Positions 11,166 to 23,200 of a DNA stretch of 64,000 bases are shown here, one piece after another (the first letter of the stretch is position 1; every line of letters begins with the position of its first letter). This DNA is from Nematostella vectensis (Eukaryota; Cnidaria; Anthozoa; Actiniaria; Edwardsiidae), in contig NC_064043.1 of the NCBI RefSeq assembly GCF_932526225.1, positions 8,981,501 to 9,045,500 of the forward strand, in the 5' to 3' direction. The notes under the pieces were generated by a model. It ran no database searches. It saw only the letters and a program-made list of their open reading frames with translations, and was not told where the DNA came from. Position numbers and translations under genes: made by a program.

Positions 11166-11345
11166 CTATTACACTTTAACAATTACACTTTGTTGCACGG
11201 GATTTTGAAAACCACTCTTAGAGGGTAACACTTAAAAGTGTTATACACTTACACACTTGTGGCCCTCCGTAAAAAAAACAACAATCAAATTACAATTATT
11301 ATAATAATCAATAACAAAACAGATAATATTTATAGGAAGGTTGTT

Positions 11346-13445
11346 CTATAGTTTTGTCGCTGCCCCCCCCCCCTCCCCCACCTCAAGCTCACACGAATAT
11401 TTTAGCAAAATGAAATTGACCTCACCAAACCTAGTATTTACATTGTGTACAGAATTGTTAAAAGGAAAATCTCTGATAAGGTATTCCGGAACTGCATTCT
11501 GAGTTCTCTTGAAAAGAAGGGAGTATTTCATTAGCCCCCCCCCCATTAGAATGTTCTAATAGAAAGGCAACAGTTTAGTTTGTTGAATAAACAGCGGCGG
11601 ATCTAGGATTGAGAAAGGGTGGTGACTTTCTTGACAGGCTGTCTCGATTTTCTTTTCAGATTTTAAGGAATATATATTTCATGTTAAAAAATCTTCTACA
11701 AAATTTCGAGAACACATTTATTTTTCCTGTTTGTGAAAATCACGTTACTCATAAAGACTAAAGTTTTGAATTAGTAGAGAACCAAAAGCATATAACAGCT
11801 CCTCTTATTACGGACTTTACTGGAGAAAAGAAGATAACGCCATCCGCCATGGTTGCGCTGCAATAAAACGCCTTCAGACCTCCATCCTGTCGATCCAAAC
11901 TATTACATATCCTATCGTGCAACCCAGCAAATTTTGCAAAAATCTTCCAGTTTGCGCTTTCTATTTTTCGGGTGCAAGTGCATCAATCACAACACAATTT
12001 TAAAGGAATCCCGCCGGCGAGTTGCCAAAAAAAACTCATGGTAAGAACCCAACATATTGCGTGTTATATTATTGCAGGCGGTGGCAAACGACTATATTCA
12101 GTGAAGGTAGCATCCTTGATAATCGGCGTCTGGTGCTGACTTAGCTATTCCCACATACCCTCCTTCGAGCTCATTTATAAACTCATATGCCTATGCCCGC
12201 GCGGCAGTTGGTTAAAATCTTATTTTTTGCCAGGGATACTTGTATCGCTGTTGCTAAAGCTTTGTCAGTGGGGCATGTTGATAAGTTCCTCGCAGCTTCA
12301 GTTTGCTTATCCACTCTACTATGTGCTAGCATAACTTTCCGGTTGCGCTCCGTCTAGCAATTTGTAGGGGGGAGGGCTCTACATATAAGTAGATGATTGG
12401 GTGATCGCCCTATTTTTACTCTTTTTTATCGCCCTTTTCTTACGCTTTTGCTATCCATAATGGGGTCTCACCGGTCTCACAATGATTTTAAAGCTTAGGA
12501 TTTGAAATTGCTTCGACCATACCCAATGTGCTATCTTTTAGGGTTAAAAAATGTTGTTGAAAAAAGCTTTTCGCCTAGTGCAGTGGCCTGGCTTTCTGTC
12601 ACGAACATTGTCTGGCTTTCGTCCAGTGAATAGCATCGCGATGCATCCAATTCTGCTATAACAATTTACAACGATTTATCTTTTTATGTTTAAACGCTTT
12701 TTTTTTTCGCCCAAAAGGGGGGTGACATGTCCGCCACTGATAAAGGGAGAGAAGTCGCAAGAGGACATGCATTTGCTATAAGACGCACTGCCCGTTTCTG
12801 TAACTTGAGGAGCCTTTCCAAGGCATCATTGGAACACGCAGCCTACCAGGCACACACAGCATAGCAAAGAATCGACTTTACCAAAGCATTGTAATAGAGC
12901 AATCGTTGTTTAAGTGGTAAGCAGGAGCGGATCTTTCTCTGGGACACTTCTTACAAATTCTGTTGATGTGGTCTTGGAATGAGAACTCGAGAGAGCTAAC
13001 AGTCTATATCGATCGTGCAGAGATCCACTTGATCCAGCATCGTTCCCGATGACGTCAGAACAGTGAGTTTCTTTGAAGGATTTTTTTCCTGGCAAGGCGT
13101 TTTCCCGTAACTAGTATTGTTTTGCTCTTTTTTTCGTTGAATGGCAACCTGTTTGAGCTCGCATTTCTGTACTTCCCATCTATGTGCTAAACAGCATTCT
13201 TTAGTAAACGAGCGCCTAACTTACCCACACCCATGGCCTTGTTTGTCTTCATTTTCCGCAGACAATCCACCACGTATCCACTTGTTGTTTCTGTGAAGGA
13301 GAACATTACACCAAGGTGCTTCCTTAAACGAATGACGTTTACCAGTCTAGGTGTATCAAAGGGAGCATTGGGTGGGAGGCTTTGGAGACGATCATGACGT
13401 ATGCAAAATGGTGATTAAAATCATCTGCGGAGGTTGATTTTGTTG
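11346..13445 (-). pseudogene. Decayed LINE reverse transcriptase
   Basis: Minus-strand translation gives non-LTR RT fragments in order. LRKMKTNKAMGVGKLGARLL is a degenerate finger/palm start, KKSKTILVTGKRLA follows after an internal deletion, then LLYYNALVKSILCYA, LERLLKLQKRAVRLIANA, and after an inserted element NKLNC..SIRT and FKRTQNAVPEYLIRDF..NTRF. These match the C-terminal part of LINE pol proteins of the CR1/L2-like kind (family from memory). The catalytic FADD segment is missing, and there are stops and frameshifts. A 1.1-kb element at 11592-12739 interrupts it. Confidence 0.78.
11592..12739. mobile_element. 1148-bp CAG...CTG element nested in the LINE
   Basis: It starts CAGCGGCGGATCTAGGATT and ends GACATGTCCGCCACTG, so the outer ten bases form an inverted repeat. 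ATAAA occurs on both sides (11587-11591 and 12740-12744). Removing the element and one ATAAA joins the LINE reading frame without a gap (LPL then FNKLN on the minus strand), which confirms the borders. The interior has no transposase; around 12505-12560 it carries a TATCTTTTAGGGT segment that recurs at 43.5 and 55.9 kb. Confidence 0.88.
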
Positions 13446-14467
13446 GAAGTGACAAACCCAGGGGGGTCCTGAGGAGAAGTGGCAAGCATAGATTGCGCCC
13501 CCCCCCCCCCCCGGATTATTTCAATTTCTCAGACAATATTATTCAGAATTTGGGTTTACGATACATTAGAGAGCAAACTGAAATTACATAATTTATTATC
13601 TTATATAATTTTACATCCTAGTACATAGAACAACTGGCTTAAAAATCATTTTGTACAACTTTAAAATGCTTAAAAAAACTCATATTTTTTTAAAATATAG
13701 CTTGTTATTGCTTTCTCTACAAATGTAAAAATGGCTGTATTTTATTTTATGTATTGGGGTTTATCTCAACTATTCTATCATTTACTTGTTTTATACTGTG
13801 CACTACACTAAAGGAAATATATGTGAAGAAACTACAGTATAACCAAGGTATCGAAAATAAATCTCCAAAACACTTACAGAAATTCTCTTATCACCCCACT
13901 CATTGGCAATCATGACTTCAATTTAATTGATATGAATCGAATTTAAAGCTGGAATGTATTAAAAAAATTGATAATAATTGATATCAACTGAATTGAATAT
14001 AGGAAAAATTGAGTATCGATTGTTATCAATTACTGATCATACCTGATAACCAAGGAAATTGATATCACTCAGTTATCAATTGCCCGTTGATTATCAATTT
14101 TTATCAATTTATAGTTATGTCAGGACAAATTAGCTTATTCTATATACCCCCCTATATTTAAAACCCCAAAACATTTTCACCTGCCTAAACAATGGAAGGC
14201 ATAGATATACTTCAGGGTACATAAGTTTGTAGAACAGATTAAGAATCAGATTTTGTTACAGCTACATTCACTAGAAGATTGATATTGGAGAATAATATTC
14301 CAATATTATTCCAAGAAAGACAGTAAATGTCTGAGACATTATCTAAAATACAGGAGAAAATGTCTTGAAAGGGCCTTTTGGGCCCCTCCTGTCAAAAATC
14401 ATGGCTATGCTGCTTAGATTGGTTTACACACTTAAAGCTTATTTAGCACTAATACACTCTATGTCTT
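13446..14467. other. AT-rich intergenic sequence
   Basis: No gene. A 15-base C run lies near 13498. Stretches around 13910-14115 repeat short TTGATATCAA-like palindromes, giving overlapping inverted repeats. Confidence 0.5.
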
Positions 14468-14671
14468 AGATCTCATAGCTGTCAACTCAACTTGGACAGA
14501 GATCTTGTGAAATCGGGTGAAATACAGTAAATCTGTGAAAAAACTAAGAGAGCCAATGTGAGTGAATACAGAGAATGTATGAACATTCTCACAGAAATAA
14601 GGCTGGGGATGAGGTCCAAAATCTTGTGATGCCCACCTAATGCTGTTGAGCTGACAACTATGAGATATCTT
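14468..14671. mobile_element. MITE with about 25-bp terminal inverted repeats
   Basis: The left end ATCTCATAGCTGTCAACTCA and the right end TGAGCTGACAACTATGAGAT are inverted copies with two mismatches. It is about 200 bp with no coding capacity and lies about 100 bp beyond the beta-sarcoglycan stop codon. Confidence 0.75.
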
Positions 14672-14764
14672 TTGTGCTGGCCGGACTACACCTTGACCAT
14701 TACACTTTGTTTCAATGGTCTATGAAAACCACTCTACACGGTGTCTATCTAAATATTGTGTGGA

Positions 14765-17700
14765 TCAGCAAATTTTTTCAATTGTCTTGCATGTGACACT
14801 GGCATTCTGTGGTGAATCAACTGCATACAGCTTCGATGAAGTGCGGCAAACACAAAGTTTATAATTCTTGGTGTTTGATGGGATACTGTTTGACGCAGGT
14901 TTCAATGCCACTTTCTGAGCACTGAGTTCCATGCGATTTGACTAGAAAAAATAAAAATGAGTCATAAAAAGTCTACTGACAATCATATCATAAATAATGC
15001 AGGTGGCAGTCATGCTATGAAAAAAGGTAAATTTAACCTAGATATTTTTTCGGAAAGTTAATGACACTGTTTTCCATTAACTTTTAACCATTTTTAAAAG
15101 TTTGGAAATGTCAAAATTTACCCCTTATATTTGAACCCTAGCTCTTTAATCCCAAAATCAAATTTAAATAAAATACAAGTCTTACCACTGAGGAGATAAT
15201 ATTCACATCAGTGTTTGCTTCAAATTTCAATGTCTTTCCATCCATATTGACACCCTCATGGCCACTGATATCCATGGATGTACTGGCTGACAGTGTTAGA
15301 TTATTATTATCATCACTTACAATCTGAACAAGAGAAAGTAAGGAATGGAAGAATGGAATAATGCCTTTTCATTCATATTGACACCCTCATGGCCATGATA
15401 TCCATGATATCCCACTTACTGACTGACAGTGCAAGATAATCATTATCATCACTTAAAATCTAAACTTAAACCCTTACCCTATGGGAGATAATTCTATTCA
15501 TGCCAATCTCTTCACCCTTGATGTACTCTGGCAGGAACAACACTTTGTTGCCATCAAAGGTAATGACCTCTTTCTCAGCATATGGATCCTCAAACCGAAA
15601 GCCCTTTTTGGCCTTGAAGACACCACTCCCATCAGAATTAACATGGACTGAAAAAAAAAGTTTTAGTTGGTGCTGCTTTAAATTAGTATTAAAAACACCT
15701 AACTTGACCATAATGAAGAAGTATCATATGCTTTAGTTTGAACCCACCCTCTCCTCACAAACTTCTGGCTATCTCATAAAGATTATATCAGCTTCTTTTT
15801 TACACTCCCCACCCTTCTTGTTTGGCCTGTAAAACTTGTCCTCTCACCTTGAGGGCTGTTTGTGGTTGGTCCTCCATGCAATATAATCTACAAGAACAAA
15901 TGTATTTTATGATACTACTACATACTACTGCCAGAAAACCAAAGATGCCTTTTCAAATTAATCTACAGTATGCTAATAAGTTTGCCAGTCTGTATTTTTG
16001 TTGTTAAAGGGCCCTTGCCAGCCCTTCCCTTTGTTGCTTTCAATTAATATTGAAAGTCAAATAATGCATAGATATCTTGAACTACAGCCATCTAAAATGG
16101 AAAGCTCTATACTAAATTTTACCAAATCCAACTAAGAGTACAATGACAACTTTACCAAATCAGCCAATGCAAATGGATGCTTCTCACACTAGATATTTTG
16201 CAAGGATGACAAAATGGTGGCTGCCAGAGGCTTTCTGAAGGGAGATGCTTCTGCAGACAGGCATTACTAAAATGCGGCGTCTCAGGCGAAGGGGGCCATA
16301 GGGATAGCAACGTTATACAAGGATTGCAACTTATTTTCGAAAAAAACTTTTTTTATTCAATAATGAAAAAAGTCAATGCAAAAGTGAATGACCACTACGC
16401 GAATTGTTTAAACTCGAAAAAGTCCTGTTCTTTACGATTTATCCTCACCGTTCATGCGGCGTCTAAGCGAGCAAATACAATAACAGTTACAGTTCCAAAC
16501 ACACAACTGCACCAGCGTCGAAGCCTTGTGGCCGTCTGGACTCGTCACACTCATGTTAACCCCATCAAATGCCACATAGCGTGAAGAGTCCAGGACGACC
16601 GCAAATTTACACACATGTAGGAATTGTTAAATAGGGTAATACGTTTGTAGTATGATATGACAAATAGACAAAGTGTTAAAATACTTTGTTATTTTTTTGT
16701 CTGCACAGGTACAAGAGGAGGGCGTATATGGCAAAAAAACACACGCCTTTTGCACACTTGAACTGCAAGTGCTTGTTTCACAGGGTGGTTTTTGCTACTT
16801 ATCTGGAACTTTAAACAACTGATTTTTTTACAAATTGCATATGACAGAGCGTCAAATGTGCATGAAATAACGTAGCACATTTGCACTTAGTGATGTTGTT
16901 TCAGCAATCGTAATCCTGTATACACCCCTACCTCTATACCCCTCTACACCCCTGCATTCAAAATATGCTGGTTCTGCTGGTTCCGCCGGTTCCAAATCTT
17001 GGCCCTAGGGCTGCTTTGTATATAGCTCATAGTAATCTGGCAATATTCCTATGTGCCTATGTAACAACCTTACCTTTTTCCCCTGAGACTCGATATCCAA
17101 GCTCTGATCCCTAAATCCGCCAATCTCATGCTTGTAAGCGGTAACAATTTCTAGATCACTTTTTTTGGTCCATCTGAGCATGCCATTCTCAAAAAACGAG
17201 AGTGACTTCATACCATCTGTCTTGATTTGCAACACTGAATACATGATAGATAGAATCTGGAAATCATATATGTCAAGCATCAATAATAGTACTTGCAGCT
17301 TGCAATTAAGTGAGGAACATAAAATATGATAGAGAGGTATATATTTTGAACAGTACTTTAGGATGTAATAAGAGAATTATATTTTTAATGAAAAGAAAAA
17401 ACAATAATAAATAAGAGTGACTCAAACATGAACTGAATTACAACCCAAGAAAACCAAAGAGATAATTTCTAAATTATGACTAAATTGTCACTATGGCTTC
17501 AGGCTAAATCTTAAAAAAAAAATCTAAAGTTCAAAAGGGAAGTGGAGGCGAAGCATGCTGCATTGATCCACGACTGGATCATTTATGATTCGGCTTCACA
17601 TATCCACTATCAGTCGTGGATCAATGCAGCATGCTTCCCTTCCTTATAAGGGTATATCTAAACACAGGTAGCAGATATTGTGAGATTAAAGCAAAGAATT

Positions 17701-19408
17701 CATCCCCCCACCCAAATAAAAAAGACACATTTTTTAAAAACTTGAAAAAAAAAACAAGGCAATAAAAAATTTATGTTTAGAAATTTCAATATTTTTTCTC
17801 CTTCACCTATAGGATCAAACATGGATATGAAATAAAAACTAAATAGTAATGTAAATTAATACTCTCAAATAGAATATGCATTGCGACTCGACACTCGTGA
17901 TTTGAGGTTATGATACTCGTTACCGGTACTGTAACAATATTTCACTACTTACAATTAGGTTTATTATACACATCAATGCAAGCAAGTATAACACAGCTAA
18001 AAAACACCAGATTTTTCTTCCTCTGATCCCAGTTCTGTGAAGATGTCTTTCCTGTACATTCACACGACCAGCATTGAAGTTACTCTCATGTTCTTGGTTG
18101 GCCTTTTTCTTTTCCACAAGTTTTTCTCTCATTGATGCACGAGAGCTGCTATGATCTCCTCGTCTTTTCTGTGAAAAAAAAATATCATAAACAATCATTT
18201 GAGCTTTTTCCCACAAAAAGCCAATGTTCTTAATACTATGCTAAAGGAGCATTCCCAGGGTTGGAGAGGTTTTGCATTCTGAAAAGCTAAAGAAAATCAT
18301 GCGGAATTATAAATATATCACAGGGTATCTTGGATCATGCAATTAGCAATTTTTGTCTCAATGAAAATTCTAGTGATTCAGGAAACTAAAATCATGAAAA
18401 GGAGGTGTCATGCACATAATGACGTACATACTTCTAAATCTCAGCAAAAAAACTCCCTTATACTATCACAAGATTTTCTTTGGTCCCCCCTTCTTCCCCT
18501 CACTCTACACTTAATTTTGTGCAATTATGCACTTTGTTATAATGTGTTATAACAAAGTGCATAATTGTTATAATGTACAAAATATATATTTTTTGTGTCA
18601 TGAACAAACGTCACCTGCATCGGCTGCATATGTGACAACATCGCATTATTGCTGTGTATCTACGCTATTCCGAGCAAAAAAAAAGGATATACATTGTGAG
18701 AGGCGATGACCAAAGGGTTTGTGGTACGGTTCACTAACTCTGGGTGTTGACACTGATAGGTATGCTAAAAGAATGATTAATTACAGAGCAAACTAGAACC
18801 GACAAAACCCTAATACCTAAATGAAGTATGAAATAGATTAAATAGACTACAAACTCTGATAAGATAAACTCAGTGGGAAAAGTCATCAAAAAAATTGATA
18901 ATGGAACTGGAAGTAATGTAAGTATAACTTATACACCAAGTATAAGTAAATCTTATTATAATAAGCTTGAGGAAAGAAATTATAATTCTGAGGAGCTACA
19001 CATAGTACACTCATTTGATGCTATCCTGCATGAATTGTGCTTGTAAAGGGAGACAGGGCACAGAATTTGACTTGAGAAAAGATGGCCAGACAAGATAACT
19101 CCAGCGTCTAGCGAACTCGTTGGATGTGATTTTTACGTTTAACATAAGTACTCGTAAAACAAAAGTGGTAAGAGCACCGAACACTAATGCCAAAGCAGTA
19201 TAGAGTGATATTTGATATTCAACCGGATATACTTGTGACATTTTCAACAAGAGGAATGCTTCAAAACAGTTGGATTAGCCACCTACTTCAGGGTACTTTA
19301 CCACAGCACAACTCTAACGAACGCCTTCATTGCTACCTCCAAACACTATGTTATGAATTACAAACATACAAATTCCAAAAAACTCACGTGTAAGTTATCC
19401 GAAGACAT
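14765..19408 (-). CDS. SGCB: Beta-sarcoglycan
   Basis: Seven minus-strand exons: 19388-19408, 17953-18168, 17074-17256, 15848-15887, 15478-15647, 15186-15323 and 14765-14941. They total 945 nt, in phase, giving 314 residues (human about 318). It is a type II membrane glycoprotein: short cytosolic N-terminus with the conserved MREK..EKKKANQEHESNF block, one TM span at about 60-82, then an extracellular beta-rich domain (NGMLRWTKKSDLEIV, KKGFRFEDPYAEKEVITFDG, HEGVNMDGKTLKFEA). The C-terminal Cys cluster (KLCVC..C..C) typical of sarcoglycans is present. In vertebrates it anchors the dystrophin complex at the muscle membrane. The start ATG at 19408 gives a 7-codon first exon. Introns hold hairpin repeats and a dead duplicate of exon 6. 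It is divergent to CDKL5. Confidence 0.95.
15363..15468 (-). pseudogene. Relic duplicate of beta-sarcoglycan exon 6
   Basis: It lies in intron 5, just upstream of exon 6 in transcript order. It repeats the exon 6 sequence (15186-15323) including TATTGACACCCTCATGGCCA and ACTGACAGTG..AGATAATCATTATCATCACTT-like blocks, with indels. Read in exon phase it opens as ILSDDNDYLALSVS and then reaches a TGA. The AG acceptor is roughly preserved (TTTAG) but the donor side is lost, so it should not be used as an exon. Confidence 0.85.
17546..17636. repeat. Hairpin inverted repeat in SGCB intron 2
   Basis: Arms GCATGCTGCATTGATCCACG and CGTGGATCAATGCAGCATGC are perfect reverse complements, extended by a few bases on both sides, around a loop of about 28 bases. 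The repeat is flanked by GGGAAG/CTTCCC-like edges. MITE-type structure. Confidence 0.8.
18523..18567. repeat. Near-perfect palindrome in SGCB intron 1
   Basis: TTATGCACTTTGTTATAA is followed after a few bases by TTATAACAAAGTGCATAA. It would form an 18-bp stem in RNA or extruded DNA. Confidence 0.85.
19011..19241 (-). CDS. Hypothetical small one-TM protein nested in SGCB intron 1
   Basis: A 76-codon frame beginning MSQVYPVEYQ with a clear hydrophobic segment (SLYTALALVFGALTTFVLRV) followed by a basic, aromatic C-terminus. It is on the same strand as SGCB and wholly inside intron 1. The ATG context (GAAAATGTC) is acceptable. I do not recognise a family. Size and setting would fit a small integral membrane protein or an alternative 5' exon, but chance is a real possibility. 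Confidence 0.3.
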   Translation of the reverse strand: MSQVYPVEYQISLYTALALVFGALTTFVLRVLMLNVKITSNEFARRWSYLVWPSFLKSNSVPCLPLQAQFMQDSIK

Positions 19409-20259
19409 CTTCTTGAGGTCTTTCGAGCCTTGGAATCGTAGGATTTTAGGTGTAAATTGAAGATTATTTTTCAAATGTGCGAGCCGTACGCCATTCTGCA
19501 ACAAAACAAGCCTCCAAGCGTGACAAACCATTTTTAATAAGGGAGGGGAGACTAGGATAGCGAAATGATCGTGTAGGGGAGGGGGGCGGGGTAAATATTT
19601 TTGTCTCTCATTTTCGTGTTCCTTTTCTTTCGTTTTTACGGGTAAAGGATTTTTATTTCAAATCAAAACCCCTACAACTATTAAGGTAGAGTTTGTCTTC
19701 AATCTGTTCACATTGCTAGTTTTAAAAAGTCGTCAGCCAACGAGTTCTTCGATAATGCCAATTATTTGTTGTGTATGAGTTAAAAAGATACCTATTGCGA
19801 AGCGATGTACAGCCAAGATTAAGCGGTGAAAAAGACGAAAATAAATTCCGTGATGTACATTTTGCGGGATGACCCGTCGTAAAAAATCGTCATCATTTCG
19901 GCATGCGAAGCGCGCGAAGGATGCTGGGCCAAAACAACGCAAAGCGGCTGGAGGTTGAGAATCACGATGGAAACCTCAACCATCCAACGTGAAAACGCTC
20001 AAAAATCGCCTACAAGATCATCAAAACACCTTCTAAGATGTAACCATGTATAATCTTTGGCCAATGTTTAGTAGAAAGCTGCAGGATTTAGTGGGATAAT
20101 CGTTCCAGAAGAGGGAAAACAAAGCTACAATGTTAGAGTTTACTTGTTGTTGGGACCTCACAACACGCGCCATGGAGAGAGTTGTAAAAAAATAACTGTC
20201 ATTTGTAAAACTTTCATGAAGACAATCTTGGAACAATGCGCAAGGGAGATTAAAGTCCT
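19409..20259. promoter_or_regulatory. Shared head-to-head region of SGCB and CDKL5
   Basis: The start codons of SGCB (minus) and CDKL5 (plus) are 852 bp apart with divergent transcription. The span must hold both 5' UTRs and promoters. No TATA box or other core element could be identified with confidence. Confidence 0.5.
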
Positions 20260-23200
20260 ATGAATAAATACGAAGTGTTGGGAATTGTAGGCGAAGGTAA
20301 GAATCTTGAAAGACTTCGTGTTCAAATGCTGACCCGCCAGAAAGTTTGAAATTTGATTGTCACGAGTAAACTTCTCAAACAAAATAATCACCGATTACCG
20401 ATATTTGCTTGTGTCGTAAATATTTTTACATTGTCTTAAACTGTTATACTACTTGTAATATCTCTTCTAGGTGCCTATGGTGTTGTTATGAAATGTCGGC
20501 ACAAGGTAAGCTTTTGTGTGATATTTATCGACTGCAACTGGAATCCTGGCTATTTTTTGTTTGGTTTGGTGACATATTTCTGTGTACAGTTCTACATGTT
20601 GTTCCGATCGCAAGACAAATGTCGGATTGTTTTAATTCGTTTTAAAACTAGTAGGGTGCAATCTAAAGGTGCAAAAGAACCATGCCGTTAATTGTCTGTT
20701 GTGTTATTAATCTTGTGCGATTTGTTAGTTGTTTTGACAACGAATTTCCACCGTTCCAATCTCGCCCTAACACAAAAAGTAAACACGCCATGTCTTGAAC
20801 ATTTTTATTTGATTTTATTATAAGCCCAAACAAGACGATGTGCTCGAACAAAGCCCAAGACTTTGTTAATGGACTGAACACCTTCCTTTATTTAGTTTTA
20901 GTAGTTTTTTTATATTTTATTAACTAAATGGCTACAGAAACTAGCAAATACTTACTAAATTATTAAAAACTTGGATTTTTTAATTAGATTTTAGCCAATT
21001 GCTAGACATCTAATTTGTTAGATAATTATTTTACCTCTGTTTTCACAATAAACCATCTTTAGATAAAAATAATGATACTAAACTATTTTCAAAAAAAATA
21101 TTGAAAATTGCATTTTGAATTGAAGATGAATGCAGCATTTTTGTGTTTCCATTAGTTTTCATCCATTTAAGAATGCAATTTTTTTGTATCAATGTAATTT
21201 TATATTTTTAATCTTTTCTAGGAAAATAACGAAGTTGTTGCCATTAAAAAATTCAAGGATAGCGAAGGTATACAAATGCTTGCCCCTTGTCTCTGACTGC
21301 TCTGTTCCCTATCGGGCCTATAATACACTATGCTATCGTTCAAATTTGTGTCTTGTGCTCCAAGTCATTCAGCTCTAAAAATGAAAGGGGAGAGGGGTCT
21401 AAGATAGCCTCAAATTCCCCAACCCCCAACCAAGGGTAAATATCCCCCAGCCCCTCTCCCAAAAAAGAGCTTTAATCACAACAAAAGGAAGAAAGAAAGA
21501 GAATATATTTGGGGATAGCTGACAGACTCATGGTCCTAATATGCCCATCCCACTTTTAGGGGGAAAAACATGAAGTTTGAGCTCTTTTAAGCCGCATTGT
21601 CACCAGTTTACTTCCAGAGGTCCAACTGAAACCTTAACCGTTAAAAGACAAAAGAATCTATCAGAATCCAAGATATTTAACAGGCCATCCGCTCTAAATT
21701 ATCAATCACATCCTCAAAGAAACTTCCAATAGACACACTGCTTTCAATATTTTGAAATATTTTTCGCATTTGCCATTAAAAAATTATTGGAGATTTTTAG
21801 GTAATTAACCGGAAGTAAACTGGTGACAATGCGGCTTTAAGGTCGATAGCTAGGAGTTGCTGAGGATGGATATAAAGTCATAGATATAGTATAGAATAAG
21901 TTTGATATTTGACTAGTCTCTAATAAGAAATGGCCAATTTTCTGTCAGTCAAGAAGAAGTGTGTTCACCCTGCGCACAGTTCTTGAGCTTTTTGCCATTT
22001 CAATACTGAGGTCTCTCTTTTATTTGGGGCAGACAATGAGGATGTCAAAAGAACCACTTTACGTGAACTGAAGGTGCTTCGCATGCTGAAGCAAGAAAAT
22101 ATTGTTGAGCTAAGGTGAGAATCTCACTACTTGACAACAATTTTCCCTTTTGGTACTCACATTCAACTTTTGTTAATAGTTTTGGCTTTGGTAAACAAAA
22201 TGATTTTCATTTTTAGCTGGTTGTTGGTATAGCTTGTTTGCAACCAAATTTTAAACAAATATATATATACAGTAGTTGCAAATGTCACTGTTTAGTCCCT
22301 AGAAGTTTGTCACAGAAGATGAATAACAGATATGTCACCTTTTTATAAGATGTGTTTAAGATAATATTTCAAATAACACTTTTTTTTCTTTTACTCATAA
22401 AAAGTGCCAGCATATTTTTTATTGCATTTTATTAATCACATTACTCTCTTCATTACCTCAGGGAAGCTTTCCGTAGGAGAGGAAAACTGTATTTGGTGTT
22501 TGAGTATGTTGAAAAGGTATGTAATCACATATGTTAAAAAGGTATGTAATCACATTACTTAAAGAGGCAATCACACAAGTTTACTTATGGCTGGCGGAAG
22601 GAGACCTCAACCGACAAAAGACAAAATAATCCATTAGAAGCTGCACTACTTAAAAGACCATCCACTCTAAATTATCAGTCACATCCTTGAGGAAGTAGGC
22701 ACACTGCTTATACAAATTTGAAATATTTCTCACGTTTGCCATCATTGGAGATTGTTATATAATTGACTGGAAGTACAGTAAACTGGACAATTTCAGAATA
22801 ATTTTCCTTAGGTAAGCCCATACTAATGGCTGCAATGTTTTCTTTCTCCAGAATATGCTTGAGTTGCTTGAAGAGATGCCTAATGGAGTCCCTGCTCATA
22901 GAGTCAGGTATACAGCTGTACAGTATTATGCTTTCTCTGTTGCGGATGTTAACACAATCATTCTATGCCCTTTTTAGGAATTACATTTTCCAGTTGATTA
23001 AGGCCATTAAGTGGTGCCATCAGAATGATGTAATACATAGAGGTAAGTAGACCTCTATTACCTTGTTTCAAAGTCCTTCTTGTACCAATTTGTGCTCAAG
23101 TGGTTTATTCATAGCGATGAGGTTTAATGCATTTTACAGTGGAACCTTGATGTAACAATATGACAAGAGACCAAAAAATTGCATTTTTGTTCAAGAAAAT

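Noticed and set aside
19733-19942. 69-codon minus-strand frame between SGCB and CDKL5
   Set aside because: No similarity, no TM or signal features, lies in the shared promoter region.
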